Positions 22,370 through 30,628 of a DNA stretch of 53,173 nucleotides are shown here, piece by piece. Numbering within the stretch: the first letter of the stretch is position 1; each line of letters starts with the position of its first letter. Origin of the DNA: Bacillota bacterium (GTDB lineage Bacteria > Bacillota > DTU030 > DUMP01); assembly GCA_030154105.1 (NCBI GenBank), contig JASKKP010000012.1:1-53173 (forward strand), written 5' to 3'. The notes beneath the pieces were generated by a model, which worked only from the letters and a program-made list of their open reading frames with translations, had not been told where the DNA came from and searched no databases. The translations under genes were made by a program, and so were the position numbers.

Positions 22370-23803
22370 TTACCTCCCTACGAGCCCGGTGCGGTTGATC
22401 AAGGCATCGAGCATCTCGTCGACGGCCGTGATGAGGCGCGCTGCAGCGTTGTAGGCCTGCTGGAAGCGGACCATGTTGGTCAGCTCCTCGTCGAGGGACA
22501 CACCGGACACGGCCTGCCGCCGGCTGTCGAGCTGCGAGGTGAGGAGCTCCTGGTTGTCCACCATGCGCGCGGCCTCCTGCCCGCGCACCCCAAGATCGGC
22601 CACCCAAGAGTTGTACTGGTCGGAGAACACAACGTCAATCTTGCCATCACCGTTGCTGTCCCAGCCGTTCTTAAGCTGGGCAATGAGGAGGGCGTTGGAG
22701 CCATCGCCGGGCGGAGGCGGAACCGGGTTGCCTGTTACAGGATCTATTGCTGGAGCTGCCGCAGCGATTTTTTTGGTGTCGCTTAAAATAGCGTCGTTCA
22801 CCTTGATGGTCACGGACGGGCGCTGCTGGTCGAAGGAAAAGAAATCTAGGCCGGTACTGCCATCTAATCCTGCCCCCGCGCGGTGCTGCCGGTTAACCGC
22901 CTCAGCTATATTCTGCACCAGCTCGTCTAGCCGGCTCCTATACTCCCTAAGCAGTCCGTCCCGCGCTTCCAGCAGCCCCTCCAGGCTGCCGTACAGGTTG
23001 CTGCCCGTCACGTACGGCGCGCCGTCCGCCCAGGTCACCGCACCCGTGCTGGGATTGAAATTCAGCTCGTTCACCTGTTGCCCGCTGAGGAGCGTGTGAT
23101 CGCGCACCACTATGGTGACGGCGCCGTACTTGTCCTCCTCCACCTGAATCGGCACCACTTTGGCCAGCTCGTCGAGGAGGAGGTCCCGCCGGTCGCGCAG
23201 GTCGTTGGCGGCCATATTGCCCGACTCGGCCTTGACGATCTGGGCGTTGAGGTCTCTAATCTGGCGGGCGAGGGAGTTCACCTCGTTTACCCGAACGCCG
23301 ACGGAGGTTGTAAGGTCGGCGGAGAGATCGTTCAGCTGGGCGGCCAGGTGATTGAAGGCTTCGGCCAGCGCAATGCCTTCCTGCCGCACTACAGAGCGGG
23401 CTGCCTCGCCCTCCGGGTTCTTGGCCAGCTCCTGCCAGGCGGCGAAGAAGCGGTCCATAATTTTGCTCAGCCCGTTTTCCCCCGGCTCGTTCAAAATAGC
23501 CTCCAGCTTCTCCAGCGTATCGCGCCGCACTTCCCAGCGCCCTAGGGCTTTGGTCTCGTTTCGGAATTGGGCGTCGAGAAAACTTTCTCTAATCCGGCGC
23601 AAGCGCTGCACGGCTACGCCCGTGCCCATCTGTCCGGCACCCATACCCGGATAGGAAAAAGGCGAAGTGGTGGCGAGAACCGCCTCCTGCCGGGAGTAGC
23701 CCTTGGTGTTGGCGTTGGCCACGTTGTGGCTCGTGGTCTCCAGCGCCCGCTGCTGCGCCATAAGCGCGCGGCGCCCGATCTCAATTCCGAAGAACGTGCT
23801 CAC
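22370..23803 (-). CDS. flgK: flagellar hook-associated protein 1
   Basis: 477 aa. FGIEIGRRALMAQQRALETT SHNVANANTKGYSRQEAVL (the rod/hook-type N-terminus) and a C-terminal SGVSLDEELTNMVRFQQAYN then AAARLITAVDEMLDALIN. Middle length is typical for Firmicutes. Exported with help from FlgN, encoded just upstream. Confidence 0.96.
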   Translation of the reverse strand: MSTFFGIEIGRRALMAQQRALETTSHNVANANTKGYSRQEAVLATTSPFSYPGMGAGQMGTGVAVQRLRRIRESFLDAQFRNETKALGRWEVRRDTLEKLEAILNEPGENGLSKIMDRFFAAWQELAKNPEGEAARSVVRQEGIALAEAFNHLAAQLNDLSADLTTSVGVRVNEVNSLARQIRDLNAQIVKAESGNMAANDLRDRRDLLLDELAKVVPIQVEEDKYGAVTIVVRDHTLLSGQQVNELNFNPSTGAVTWADGAPYVTGSNLYGSLEGLLEARDGLLREYRSRLDELVQNIAEAVNRQHRAGAGLDGSTGLDFFSFDQQRPSVTIKVNDAILSDTKKIAAAAPAIDPVTGNPVPPPPGDGSNALLIAQLKNGWDSNGDGKIDVVFSDQYNSWVADLGVRGQEAARMVDNQELLTSQLDSRRQAVSGVSLDEELTNMVRFQQAYNAAARLITAVDEMLDALINRTGLVGR

Positions 23804-23815
23804 CCTTAATCCTCC

Positions 23816-24262
23816 TCAAACCCGGCGGTCTACCAGGGTTAGACCGCCCGCCGTTCGCTCCAGGGTCTTCTTGACGAGTTCAAGCGCGCCGGCGATGATG
23901 CTGGCGCAGCGGGCGTTCCGCTCCTTGAGGCTGCTGAGCAGCGCACTCAACTCTTCTCCGGCCGCACGGCAGCGGGCGGCGGTGACTTCATCGGCCCGTG
24001 CAGTAACGGCGGAAAGAACTACTTCTTCCACCGGCACGCCCCAGGCAGCGGCCAATTTTTTCTGCGCCTCGAAGCGCCGCCTCTCCAGCTCCCCACCCTC
24101 GAAAACCAGGGCCTGTTCCACCTTGAGGAGCTGGTCCAGAGTCTCCACCTCGGCCAGGCGCAGGGCCTGTTCCTTACGTTCGGCCAGCTCATTTAACGCG
24201 CGGTATATCCGTACCTGCTCCTCGAGCAGGCGGGTTAGTTCGGCCAGGGCCGAGGTGCTCAT
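23816..24262 (-). CDS. flgN: FlgN-type chaperone for FlgK and FlgL
   Basis: 148 aa, all helical: LAELTRLLEEQVRIYRALNE, LAERKEQALRLAEVETLDQL, LLSSLKERNARCASIIAGAL. Position between flgM and flgK fixes the call. ATG at 24262, 2 bases after the flgM stop. Confidence 0.88.
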   Translation of the reverse strand: MSTSALAELTRLLEEQVRIYRALNELAERKEQALRLAEVETLDQLLKVEQALVFEGGELERRRFEAQKKLAAAWGVPVEEVVLSAVTARADEVTAARCRAAGEELSALLSSLKERNARCASIIAGALELVKKTLERTAGGLTLVDRRV

Positions 24263-24264
24263 CT

Positions 24265-24567
24265 TTACGCCTCCCGGTCAAAGAGCCGGGGCGCGGCCAG
24301 AATCTTCTCCGCCACGGCCTCCGGGTCGACCTGATACGTTCCGGCAGCTATGGCTTCAGCCAGGCGTTTCACTTTTTCGCTCCGAACCGGAGAGCTTTGG
24401 GCCACAATTTCGCGGGCACGGCTCAGGTAGCGGGCCTGTTGGGACAGGATGACCTGGTCGCCGCTCGTGACCTTCGTCCGGGCGGTGTGCCGGTTCTCAC
24501 AAGCTGTAACTTTTTGGCTTGTATAGGCCTGCAGTACCCCGTTTAGCCCGGGAGAAGTTATGGTCAT
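24265..24567 (-). CDS. flgM: anti-sigma-28 factor FlgM
   Basis: 100 aa. ARTKVTSGDQVILSQQARYL, REIVAQSSPVRSEKVKRLAE, AIAAGTYQVDPEAVAEKILA match FlgM; the last is the sigma-binding helix region. Binds sigma-28 until exported through the finished hook. First gene of the flgMNKL unit, 45 bases behind a sigma-28 promoter. Confidence 0.92.
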   Translation of the reverse strand: MTITSPGLNGVLQAYTSQKVTACENRHTARTKVTSGDQVILSQQARYLSRAREIVAQSSPVRSEKVKRLAEAIAAGTYQVDPEAVAEKILAAPRLFDREA

Positions 24568-24611
24568 CTTCTAGCCCCCTTTGGCATAATGCCGATCGCC
24601 ACTTACTATCT

Positions 24612-24638
24612 TTATCGGCAGAAAGCCGCGAAACTTGA
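24612..24638 (-). promoter_or_regulatory. sigma-28 promoter of the flgM operon
   Basis: On the minus strand TCAA (24635-24638), 15 bases, GCCGATAA (24612-24619); only one base off consensus. A second GCCGATAA at 24665-24672 lacks a -35 match. Confidence 0.7.
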
Positions 24639-24698
24639 TCCCCAAGATGCCTTCTTCTACGCCTTTATCGGCGCGCTTACTCCCCGGCCCGTGTATGC

Positions 24699-25151
24699 CT
24701 ATTTCTTTTCCGACCGTCGCCTGTCTGCCTCGCCGGCCTTTTCTTTAAGGAGGTCGGCAATGTGAAGCCGGTGTTCCCGCCAGGTAGCCCCTTCCTTCCG
24801 TTCAGGCGGCGCTTGGGGGGTTTTTTCCTTTACCAGGCCCCGTTTGAGCTGGCCGGCACATTCTTTACAGATGCGCCCCTGGTCGATGGGCCGGCCGCAG
24901 ATTTCGCAGCGCAGGAGCCCGTCTGCTTTCAGCGTAGTAACCAGGCGCCCGCTCCTGATGAAATCCAAGATTATTTCCTTGGCAATACCCGTGCCCTCAG
25001 CTACTTCTTCCAAGTTGGCCCCCGGGTGAGAACGCAAAAAGGCCTCTACGCGCTCAAAGAGCTCTTCCTCTTCCCGCCGACACGCCGGGCAAAGGTTGAA
25101 GCCGGTATAGACAAACACCTTGCCGCAGCGCGGACAATTGCGGACCTCCAT
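24699..25151 (-). CDS. yvyF: YvyF-type flagellar operon protein (TIGR03826)
   Basis: 150 aa. Two zinc-ribbon-like clusters: CPRCGKVFVYTGFNLCPACR and CEICGRPIDQGRICKECAGQ, separated by a helix-turn-helix-like middle (NLEEVAEGTGIAKEIILDFI). ATG at 25151 gives the family start MEVRNCPRCG and follows GGGCGGGAG. Always beside flgM in Firmicutes; reported to affect flagellar gene expression. Not a structural part. Confidence 0.88.
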   Translation of the reverse strand: MEVRNCPRCGKVFVYTGFNLCPACRREEEELFERVEAFLRSHPGANLEEVAEGTGIAKEIILDFIRSGRLVTTLKADGLLRCEICGRPIDQGRICKECAGQLKRGLVKEKTPQAPPERKEGATWREHRLHIADLLKEKAGEADRRRSEKK

Positions 25152-25215
25152 GCTCCCGCCCCCCAATGTTGATCCTAAACCTTCTCGCTCAGTCACAAAC
25201 TCTCCCATCCACGCC

Positions 25216-25983
25216 CTACCGCTGAGGCCGGGGATGGCCGGAGGCTACAGCTACCGTGGCCACGTACACCTGCCGGGCCCCCGCCGCCAAAAGTGCGGCG
25301 CTCGCCGAATCGGCCGTAGCCCCTGTAGTAAATATATCGTCAATAAGAACGATTATTTTACCCGCCGCCTCCGCCCTCGCCTGGAAGGCACCGGCAACGT
25401 TTTCCCGCCGCTCCTCGGCTGTGAGCTCCGACTGCGGGCGCGTTGCACGCGTGCGCCTGAGCAGCCCGATGGCCAGCGGCCAGCCCAGGGCATGGGCCAC
25501 CTCCCGCGCCAAAAGCTCTGCCTGATTAAACCCGCGCTCGCTAAGACGCCTTGGATCGAGCGGTACCGGCACGACGAGCGGCGCCGCCGGCACTCCACTC
25601 GCCGTCTTCAAGCGGGCGACCACCAGAGCAGCCAGAAACGGCGCCAGGCGCGTTTCACGGTCATACTTAAAAGAATGCAAAATCTCCCGCAGCGGCTCGC
25701 GATAAACGGCGGCCGGCCAGGCGCGCACGAACGCCCGCCCCTCCTTTCGGCAGTGCACACAGAGCCCGGGATGGGTCAGCGGCCGCCCGCAGCGCTCGCA
25801 CGTAGGTTCGGTAACGAGGGCGACGGCCGCCCGACATTGCCGGCAAAGTAGCTCTTCCCCGGCGGACAGAAGCCTCCCACACCCTACACACCTGGGCGCG
25901 GGCGGGAAAATAAGGTCGAGGAGGGCCCGGCCCCACTTCATCCAGCCCGGTTCTTCTCGCCCATTACGACTTACGGCCCTCAT
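25216..25983 (-). CDS. comF: ComF-type phosphoribosyltransferase-like competence protein
   Basis: 255 aa. A zinc-ribbon part with CVGCGRLL, CRQCRA, CERCGRPL and CVHCRKEG (residues ~30-85), then the PRTase core: PVPLDPRRLSERGFNQAELL and IVLIDDIFTTGATADSASAA (PRPP-binding loop). Needed for DNA uptake; likely works with ComFA helicase and PriA. The ATG at 25983 overlaps the GGDEF stop (ATGA); another ATG at 25941 is possible. Confidence 0.9.
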   Translation of the reverse strand: MRAVSRNGREEPGWMKWGRALLDLIFPPAPRCVGCGRLLSAGEELLCRQCRAAVALVTEPTCERCGRPLTHPGLCVHCRKEGRAFVRAWPAAVYREPLREILHSFKYDRETRLAPFLAALVVARLKTASGVPAAPLVVPVPLDPRRLSERGFNQAELLAREVAHALGWPLAIGLLRRTRATRPQSELTAEERRENVAGAFQARAEAAGKIIVLIDDIFTTGATADSASAALLAAGARQVYVATVAVASGHPRPQR

Positions 25984-27656
25984 GTGACCGGCCGGCCTTC
26001 CTCTCTTTCCGCCCCCACCGCCGGGGGCAGCTGGGCATAGGTAAGAACGCGGTCCCCGCCCTGCCGCTTGGCATAGTACATGGCGCGATCGGCCGCCGCG
26101 AGGAGGGATTCGGCATCCTCGCCGTGCTGCGGAAAACTGGCAATGCCGATGCTGGTCGTCACCCGGCAGTATTCCTCCCGGGCAAGCTCGCGGACAGCCT
26201 GGCGTATCCGTTCTGCAACCTGGTACGCCTCGAGCGGCCCCGCCTCGGGCAGCAGCACGGCAATCTCGTCGCCCCCGTACCGCCCTACCACATCCACGCT
26301 CCGCACGCTGGAAGCGATGCGCGCGGCAATTTTCTTGAGGAGAGCATCCCCCGCCAAGTGGCCACACGCGTCGTTGACGCTCTTGAAATTGTCCAAGTCC
26401 ACCATCAACACGGCCAGCTTCAGACCGTAACGCTTGGACCGGGCCACCTCTGAAGTTAAGGCCTCGACCAAAGCCCGCCGATTGTAGATTCCCGTCAGGG
26501 CATCCAGCCGCGCCAGGGCCGCAACTTCATTGTAAAGGCGGGCGTTTTCCAGGGCGGTGGCCGCCTGTCCGCTCAAGATGGCGAGAAACTGGAGCTCATG
26601 CGCGGTAAATTCCGGCCGGGAACGCTTGAGGGCCAGCACACCCACCAGCCGCTCTCCCGCGAGGAGCGGTAAGATCAGCTGGCTACCGCTTTCCAGGCCT
26701 TCCTCATCGCGTAAGCTGCCGCTTAGTATCTCCGGGCGCCGCGTTACGGCCGCCCTCCCCACGGCGCCCTGGCCCAAAGGCACGGGGCGATAGCGCACGG
26801 TTTCCGGCACCGGGCCTTCGCTGGCGGCCGGCACTAAATTCTCTTCGTCGATAAGATAAACAAGGCCCTGGTCGTATTTAACCAACCGCCGCGCCTGCGT
26901 CAAAATTTCTTTCAGCGTGGCATCGAGCTCAATGCTGGTTCCGAGGTTGCTCGTGGCCGCGTACAGGGCCAAAATCTCCTGGTTGGCCGCCCACACCCGG
27001 GCATAGAGCTGCCAGATGTAGCTCAGGGCGAGAAGGGGAACGGCAGCCAGAACCAGCACAGTAAAACCCATAAACTGGTACACCTGGGCCAAGAAAACAC
27101 CGCTGGGGAGCGCCAGGGCCGTCCCGAGAAAGTCCCAGCCGATGAAAAGCTTGTTTTCGCTCAGCGCCCCCATCCCTTGCTCCAGGACGAGGTCTAACCC
27201 CACAAGCACGTGATTGGCAAGAAAGTAGCTGATGAGAAAAGCTCCTTGCGGCAGAAGGAAGGCCAACGAACTCCCGCCGACCGTACCCCCAAAGAAATGG
27301 TAAGGTACCGCCGCGGCCAGCGTGGTCAGCACGGCCTGCGCAGCATTAAATAAGCTGGCTTGCGTGAACCGCCGAGCACACAGGTCGCTCAGCACATAAC
27401 CCGCAGCTGCCACCCACAGCGCCGCCGGCACTCCTAGCGTAAGGAGGGCGGCTAAAACCACGCCCGTGCTCAGGCTGAAAGAAGTTACCCCACCGGACAC
27501 GCGGGTGAGCTCGGTTCCCGCCGCCAGGGCGCAAAAAAGCAAAAAAAGGCTGCCCGGCCCCTGCCCCAGGCTGCCGCCCGTCAGCGCCAGGAAACAGGCG
27601 CCCAAAGAAATTACCATCCAGCGATAAACGGCCAGGCTCCGGTTTCTGCCCCCCAC
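25980..27656 (-). CDS. membrane GAF-GGDEF diguanylate cyclase
   Basis: 558 aa. About six membrane helices in residues 1-215, a GAF domain (about 235-375; SIELDATLKEILTQARRLVK ... GQAATALENARLYNEV), and a GGDEF domain (DALTGIYNRRALVEALTSEV, AVLMVDLDNFKSVND). The active site is RYGGDEIAVLLP, GGDEI accepted as functional. The inhibitory I-site RSVD sits 5 residues before it. Makes cyclic-di-GMP in response to a signal at the membrane or GAF. Coupled with comF. Confidence 0.93.
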   Translation of the reverse strand: MGGRNRSLAVYRWMVISLGACFLALTGGSLGQGPGSLFLLFCALAAGTELTRVSGGVTSFSLSTGVVLAALLTLGVPAALWVAAAGYVLSDLCARRFTQASLFNAAQAVLTTLAAAVPYHFFGGTVGGSSLAFLLPQGAFLISYFLANHVLVGLDLVLEQGMGALSENKLFIGWDFLGTALALPSGVFLAQVYQFMGFTVLVLAAVPLLALSYIWQLYARVWAANQEILALYAATSNLGTSIELDATLKEILTQARRLVKYDQGLVYLIDEENLVPAASEGPVPETVRYRPVPLGQGAVGRAAVTRRPEILSGSLRDEEGLESGSQLILPLLAGERLVGVLALKRSRPEFTAHELQFLAILSGQAATALENARLYNEVAALARLDALTGIYNRRALVEALTSEVARSKRYGLKLAVLMVDLDNFKSVNDACGHLAGDALLKKIAARIASSVRSVDVVGRYGGDEIAVLLPEAGPLEAYQVAERIRQAVRELAREEYCRVTTSIGIASFPQHGEDAESLLAAADRAMYYAKRQGGDRVLTYAQLPPAVGAEREEGRPVT

Positions 27657-27739
27657 TTTTTCACCCCCAAACGTGGGGCGAAATCACCTCTAACCTGCCC
27701 AGGTCTGCACCTTACCCTGCCTTTCTTCGCTGCACGCCT

Positions 27740-29695
27740 TTACATACGGGGTAACGCGGGGATGCCCAGCGTTGCCAGGGCATTAGCCATGGCCTGTTTA
27801 AAACTCATCACCAAGGCCACGCGAAAACGCATGCGGGCCGGCGGCGCCGACAGCACGGGTGACGTCTCGTAGAAATTCATGAAGCTCGTGGCTAAATTAT
27901 AGGCGTACTCGGCGAAGGCCGAAGGCGCCAGATTCTCTGCAGCCCGTTCCGTAGCTGCCGGCAGCTCGGCAATCGCCCGGATAAGCTTCTTTTCCTCTGC
28001 CGTAATGTCCGACGGCACGGATACCGTTCGGAGGTCAATATCTTCCAGAACTTCGCGATCTACACGACCGAGAATGTTCGCCGCCCGGGCATAAGCGTAC
28101 TGCAGGTAGGGGCCGGTATTCCCCTGCAGGTTGAGCGCCTCGTTGAAGTCGAAGACCAGCACGTTGGAGATATTAAAGCGCTCCATGTAGTACCGCACGG
28201 CGCCTACGGCGATGTCTTGGCCCAGCTTTTTGTGTTCTTCCGGCGACATCTCGGGGTGGCGCTTGGCCACTTCCTCCGTGGCCCGCTCGATGACCCGCTC
28301 CACCAAGTCATCGGCTTTGACGCCGATTCCCTTGCGCCCGGACATGGCGTACATGCCTTTTTCGCCTTCGTCCTCCACCGGTACCCCCAGTTCGCGCGCC
28401 GTAGCCGGTGAAAGCGCCACCACTTCGTACCCGAAGTGAATGGAGTTCTTCCCTTGCTCCTCAAAGCCCAGCTTGATTAGCGAGAAACGCAGTACGTCCT
28501 GCAAGTACTTCTGCCTGAGGTCGATGACGTTAATCACCTGCTGCGCCCGCCCGAAGCGGTCCATCTTGGTGCCCTCGCTGGTGGATGTCCAGAGAACCGT
28601 ACCGTTGGGCTGCAGGCAGTAACGATCGTAGAAGAAGTCCTTTCCCAGCACGCCGAACTTCCACAGCTGGTAGGCGATATCCTTGGCCGTGTACGTGGCC
28701 GTGCCGTTGGAGCGCACCAAAACCTTGTCCGGGTTTTCTAGGTTCTGGAATTCAGGAACGTCGCCCAGCTTCACCACCCAACAGCCGGCATTTTCTCCCT
28801 CTTCTTCGTGCACCAGGTGCCCTTTTTCTTTAAGGAGTTCGAAGGCATGGCGCCAGAATCCCAGGCGGATGATATCGCTTTCCCAGGTAAGAAGGTTGTA
28901 GTAGATACCTAAGCGCCACATGGTATTCAGGTGGCATTCCACAATGCGGCGGGCCACATCCTTAGCCAGCTCAGCCGTGGGGTTGTTGCCTTCTTCGATC
29001 AGGCGCAGCACCTCGCGCTGCTTTTCTTTGAGGCTGGCATCCTCTTCGTACTTCTGGTTCACTTCCGTATAAAGATCCCAGCAGAAGTAGTCGAAACGCT
29101 CGTTCGGGGCCGGCTCACGCTTAAGCTCCTGCAGGCCCACCACAATATCGGCCACGGCCACACCTGTGTCGTCGATGTAGTTCTGTACCTCCACCTCGTA
29201 CCCGGCCCGCCGCTTGAGCCGGGCAAGCGTGTCCCCCAGACAGCTGTTGCGGAGGTGACCGATGTGGGCTGCCTTGTTGGGATTGATGTTGGTGTGCTCG
29301 ATGACTACCTTCTTTCCCTTCCCGACCTTAACCTCGCCGTATTTGTCTTTTTCCACAGCGATCTCATCGAACACCGATCGGGTAAGGGCCTGTATATCCA
29401 GCCACAGGTTAACGTAACCGGGGGCGGTTACGGTAAATTCGCGAAGATAAGGTAGCTCCCGGCCGGAAAGGAAATCCCGAAGCTGCCCGGCAATTTCGAG
29501 GGGAGGCCGGCGGAGCACCTTGGCCAGGCGCAGGGGCAAGGGTGTGGACAGATCGCCGAACTCGGGCTGGGGCGGGGTCTCGAGGGTAATCTCCCCCTCG
29601 GCCAGGTTGAGGTCGTAAAGCTCCTTCAGGCCCTGGCGTAAAACCCCCTTCACCACCCTTTCGAGCTCATAGAAGTGGTAGGAATTGCCCTCCAT
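27740..29695 (-). CDS. argS: arginyl-tRNA synthetase
   Basis: 651 aa, the long bacterial form. NINPNKAAHIGHLRNSCLGD holds HIGH at 144-147. DALR anticodon-binding domain at the C-terminus (ITAEEKKLIRAIAELPAATE to NALATLGIPALPRM). Instead of KMSKS, ArgS uses a divergent loop; here MYAMSGRKGIGVKADDL. Attaches Arg to tRNA-Arg. ATG with AGGAGGAG upstream. Confidence 0.95.
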   Translation of the reverse strand: MEGNSYHFYELERVVKGVLRQGLKELYDLNLAEGEITLETPPQPEFGDLSTPLPLRLAKVLRRPPLEIAGQLRDFLSGRELPYLREFTVTAPGYVNLWLDIQALTRSVFDEIAVEKDKYGEVKVGKGKKVVIEHTNINPNKAAHIGHLRNSCLGDTLARLKRRAGYEVEVQNYIDDTGVAVADIVVGLQELKREPAPNERFDYFCWDLYTEVNQKYEEDASLKEKQREVLRLIEEGNNPTAELAKDVARRIVECHLNTMWRLGIYYNLLTWESDIIRLGFWRHAFELLKEKGHLVHEEEGENAGCWVVKLGDVPEFQNLENPDKVLVRSNGTATYTAKDIAYQLWKFGVLGKDFFYDRYCLQPNGTVLWTSTSEGTKMDRFGRAQQVINVIDLRQKYLQDVLRFSLIKLGFEEQGKNSIHFGYEVVALSPATARELGVPVEDEGEKGMYAMSGRKGIGVKADDLVERVIERATEEVAKRHPEMSPEEHKKLGQDIAVGAVRYYMERFNISNVLVFDFNEALNLQGNTGPYLQYAYARAANILGRVDREVLEDIDLRTVSVPSDITAEEKKLIRAIAELPAATERAAENLAPSAFAEYAYNLATSFMNFYETSPVLSAPPARMRFRVALVMSFKQAMANALATLGIPALPRM

Positions 29696-29783
29696 TTCCG
29701 TACTCCTCCTCAGGCAGTGTACATCTTCCAGGTATTATACCATAAGTACTGGGTAACATCCAGGCCTAAAGTTCGTCCCGGGC

Positions 29784-30518
29784 CTAATTAGTTCGCTTCA
29801 CCGGCAACCAAACGGAGAAGGTAGTTCCCAGGCCGGGAGCCGTATCTACCTCCAGCCGGCCCCCGTGCAACGCCACGATGCGCTGGCTGATGGCCAGGCC
29901 GAGGCCTGTGCCTTCCTCCTTGGTGGTAAAGTAGGGTTCAAATATGTGCGGCAAAACGGCAGGGGGTATCCCTTCCCCTGTATCCCGGCAGGTAACCTTA
30001 ACCCACCCCGGCCCAGCCGGGGCTAAGGAGAGCGTAAGCTTTCCCCCGGTAGGCATGGCGGCCAAGGCGTTGGAGATAAGGTTCCAGAGAACCTGCTTGA
30101 TGAGATAGCGATCCGCCCACACGAGCGGGCACTTCTCGATCGTAAGGGCTATCTCCACCCCCTGCCGTTCGGCCTGGACGCTGGCCATAGCCGCCACTTC
30201 GCGGATTACTTCGGACAAATCACGCGGTTCCAGGCGTACCGACGTGCTGCGGCCGAGGCAGAGGAAATCCTCCACCAGGTGCTCCAGGCGCGCCAGTTCG
30301 TGAAGCACGACTTCTATATAGTAGCTGTTCATTTCGTCTCCGGCCAGGCGCTCCGCCAGAAGCTGCAAGAAACCGCGCATCGCCGCGAGCGGATTTTTCA
30401 GCTCGTGGGCGACGCCGGCAGCCAGTTCCTCCCAACCGAGAAGATTCTCTCGTCTCTCTTCCCTGTCTTCCGAGAGCTGGCTTTCCGTAAATTCCGTGCT
30501 TCCTTTTATTTTAACCAA
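29784..30518 (-). CDS. soluble sensor histidine kinase
   Basis: 244 aa with no sensor domain. H-box AAGVAHELKNPLAAMRGFLQ, N-box LWNLISNALAAMPTGG, G1 DTGEGIPPAVLPHIFEPYF and G2 GTGLGLAISQRI. The H-box style is that of sporulation kinases (KinA-E group). Only a TTG start is available, with GGAAGGGGG directly before it, so the exact start is unsure. The response regulator is not nearby. A signal-free kinase may get its signal from a partner protein. Confidence 0.88.
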   Translation of the reverse strand: MVKIKGSTEFTESQLSEDREERRENLLGWEELAAGVAHELKNPLAAMRGFLQLLAERLAGDEMNSYYIEVVLHELARLEHLVEDFLCLGRSTSVRLEPRDLSEVIREVAAMASVQAERQGVEIALTIEKCPLVWADRYLIKQVLWNLISNALAAMPTGGKLTLSLAPAGPGWVKVTCRDTGEGIPPAVLPHIFEPYFTTKEEGTGLGLAISQRIVALHGGRLEVDTAPGLGTTFSVWLPVKRTN

Positions 30519-30590
30519 CCCCCTTCCGTATCAGGTATACAGCTTTAATTCGTTCCCTGGAACAAATTTCCTGCAAGGAAACGGCGGCCA

Positions 30591-30617
30591 AAACAAAAAA
30601 GAGAGGATACCCCTCTC
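30591..30617 (-). terminator. terminator after fapA
   Basis: On the minus strand GAGAGG-GGTAT-CCTCTC then TTTTTTGTTTT. Confidence 0.85.
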
Positions 30618-30628
30618 CAATCGGCTTT

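Noticed and set aside
25984-26367. N-terminal extension of the comF frame upstream of 25983
   Set aside because: Runs antisense-like through the GGDEF gene on the same strand in another frame; ComF proteins start at the zinc ribbon.
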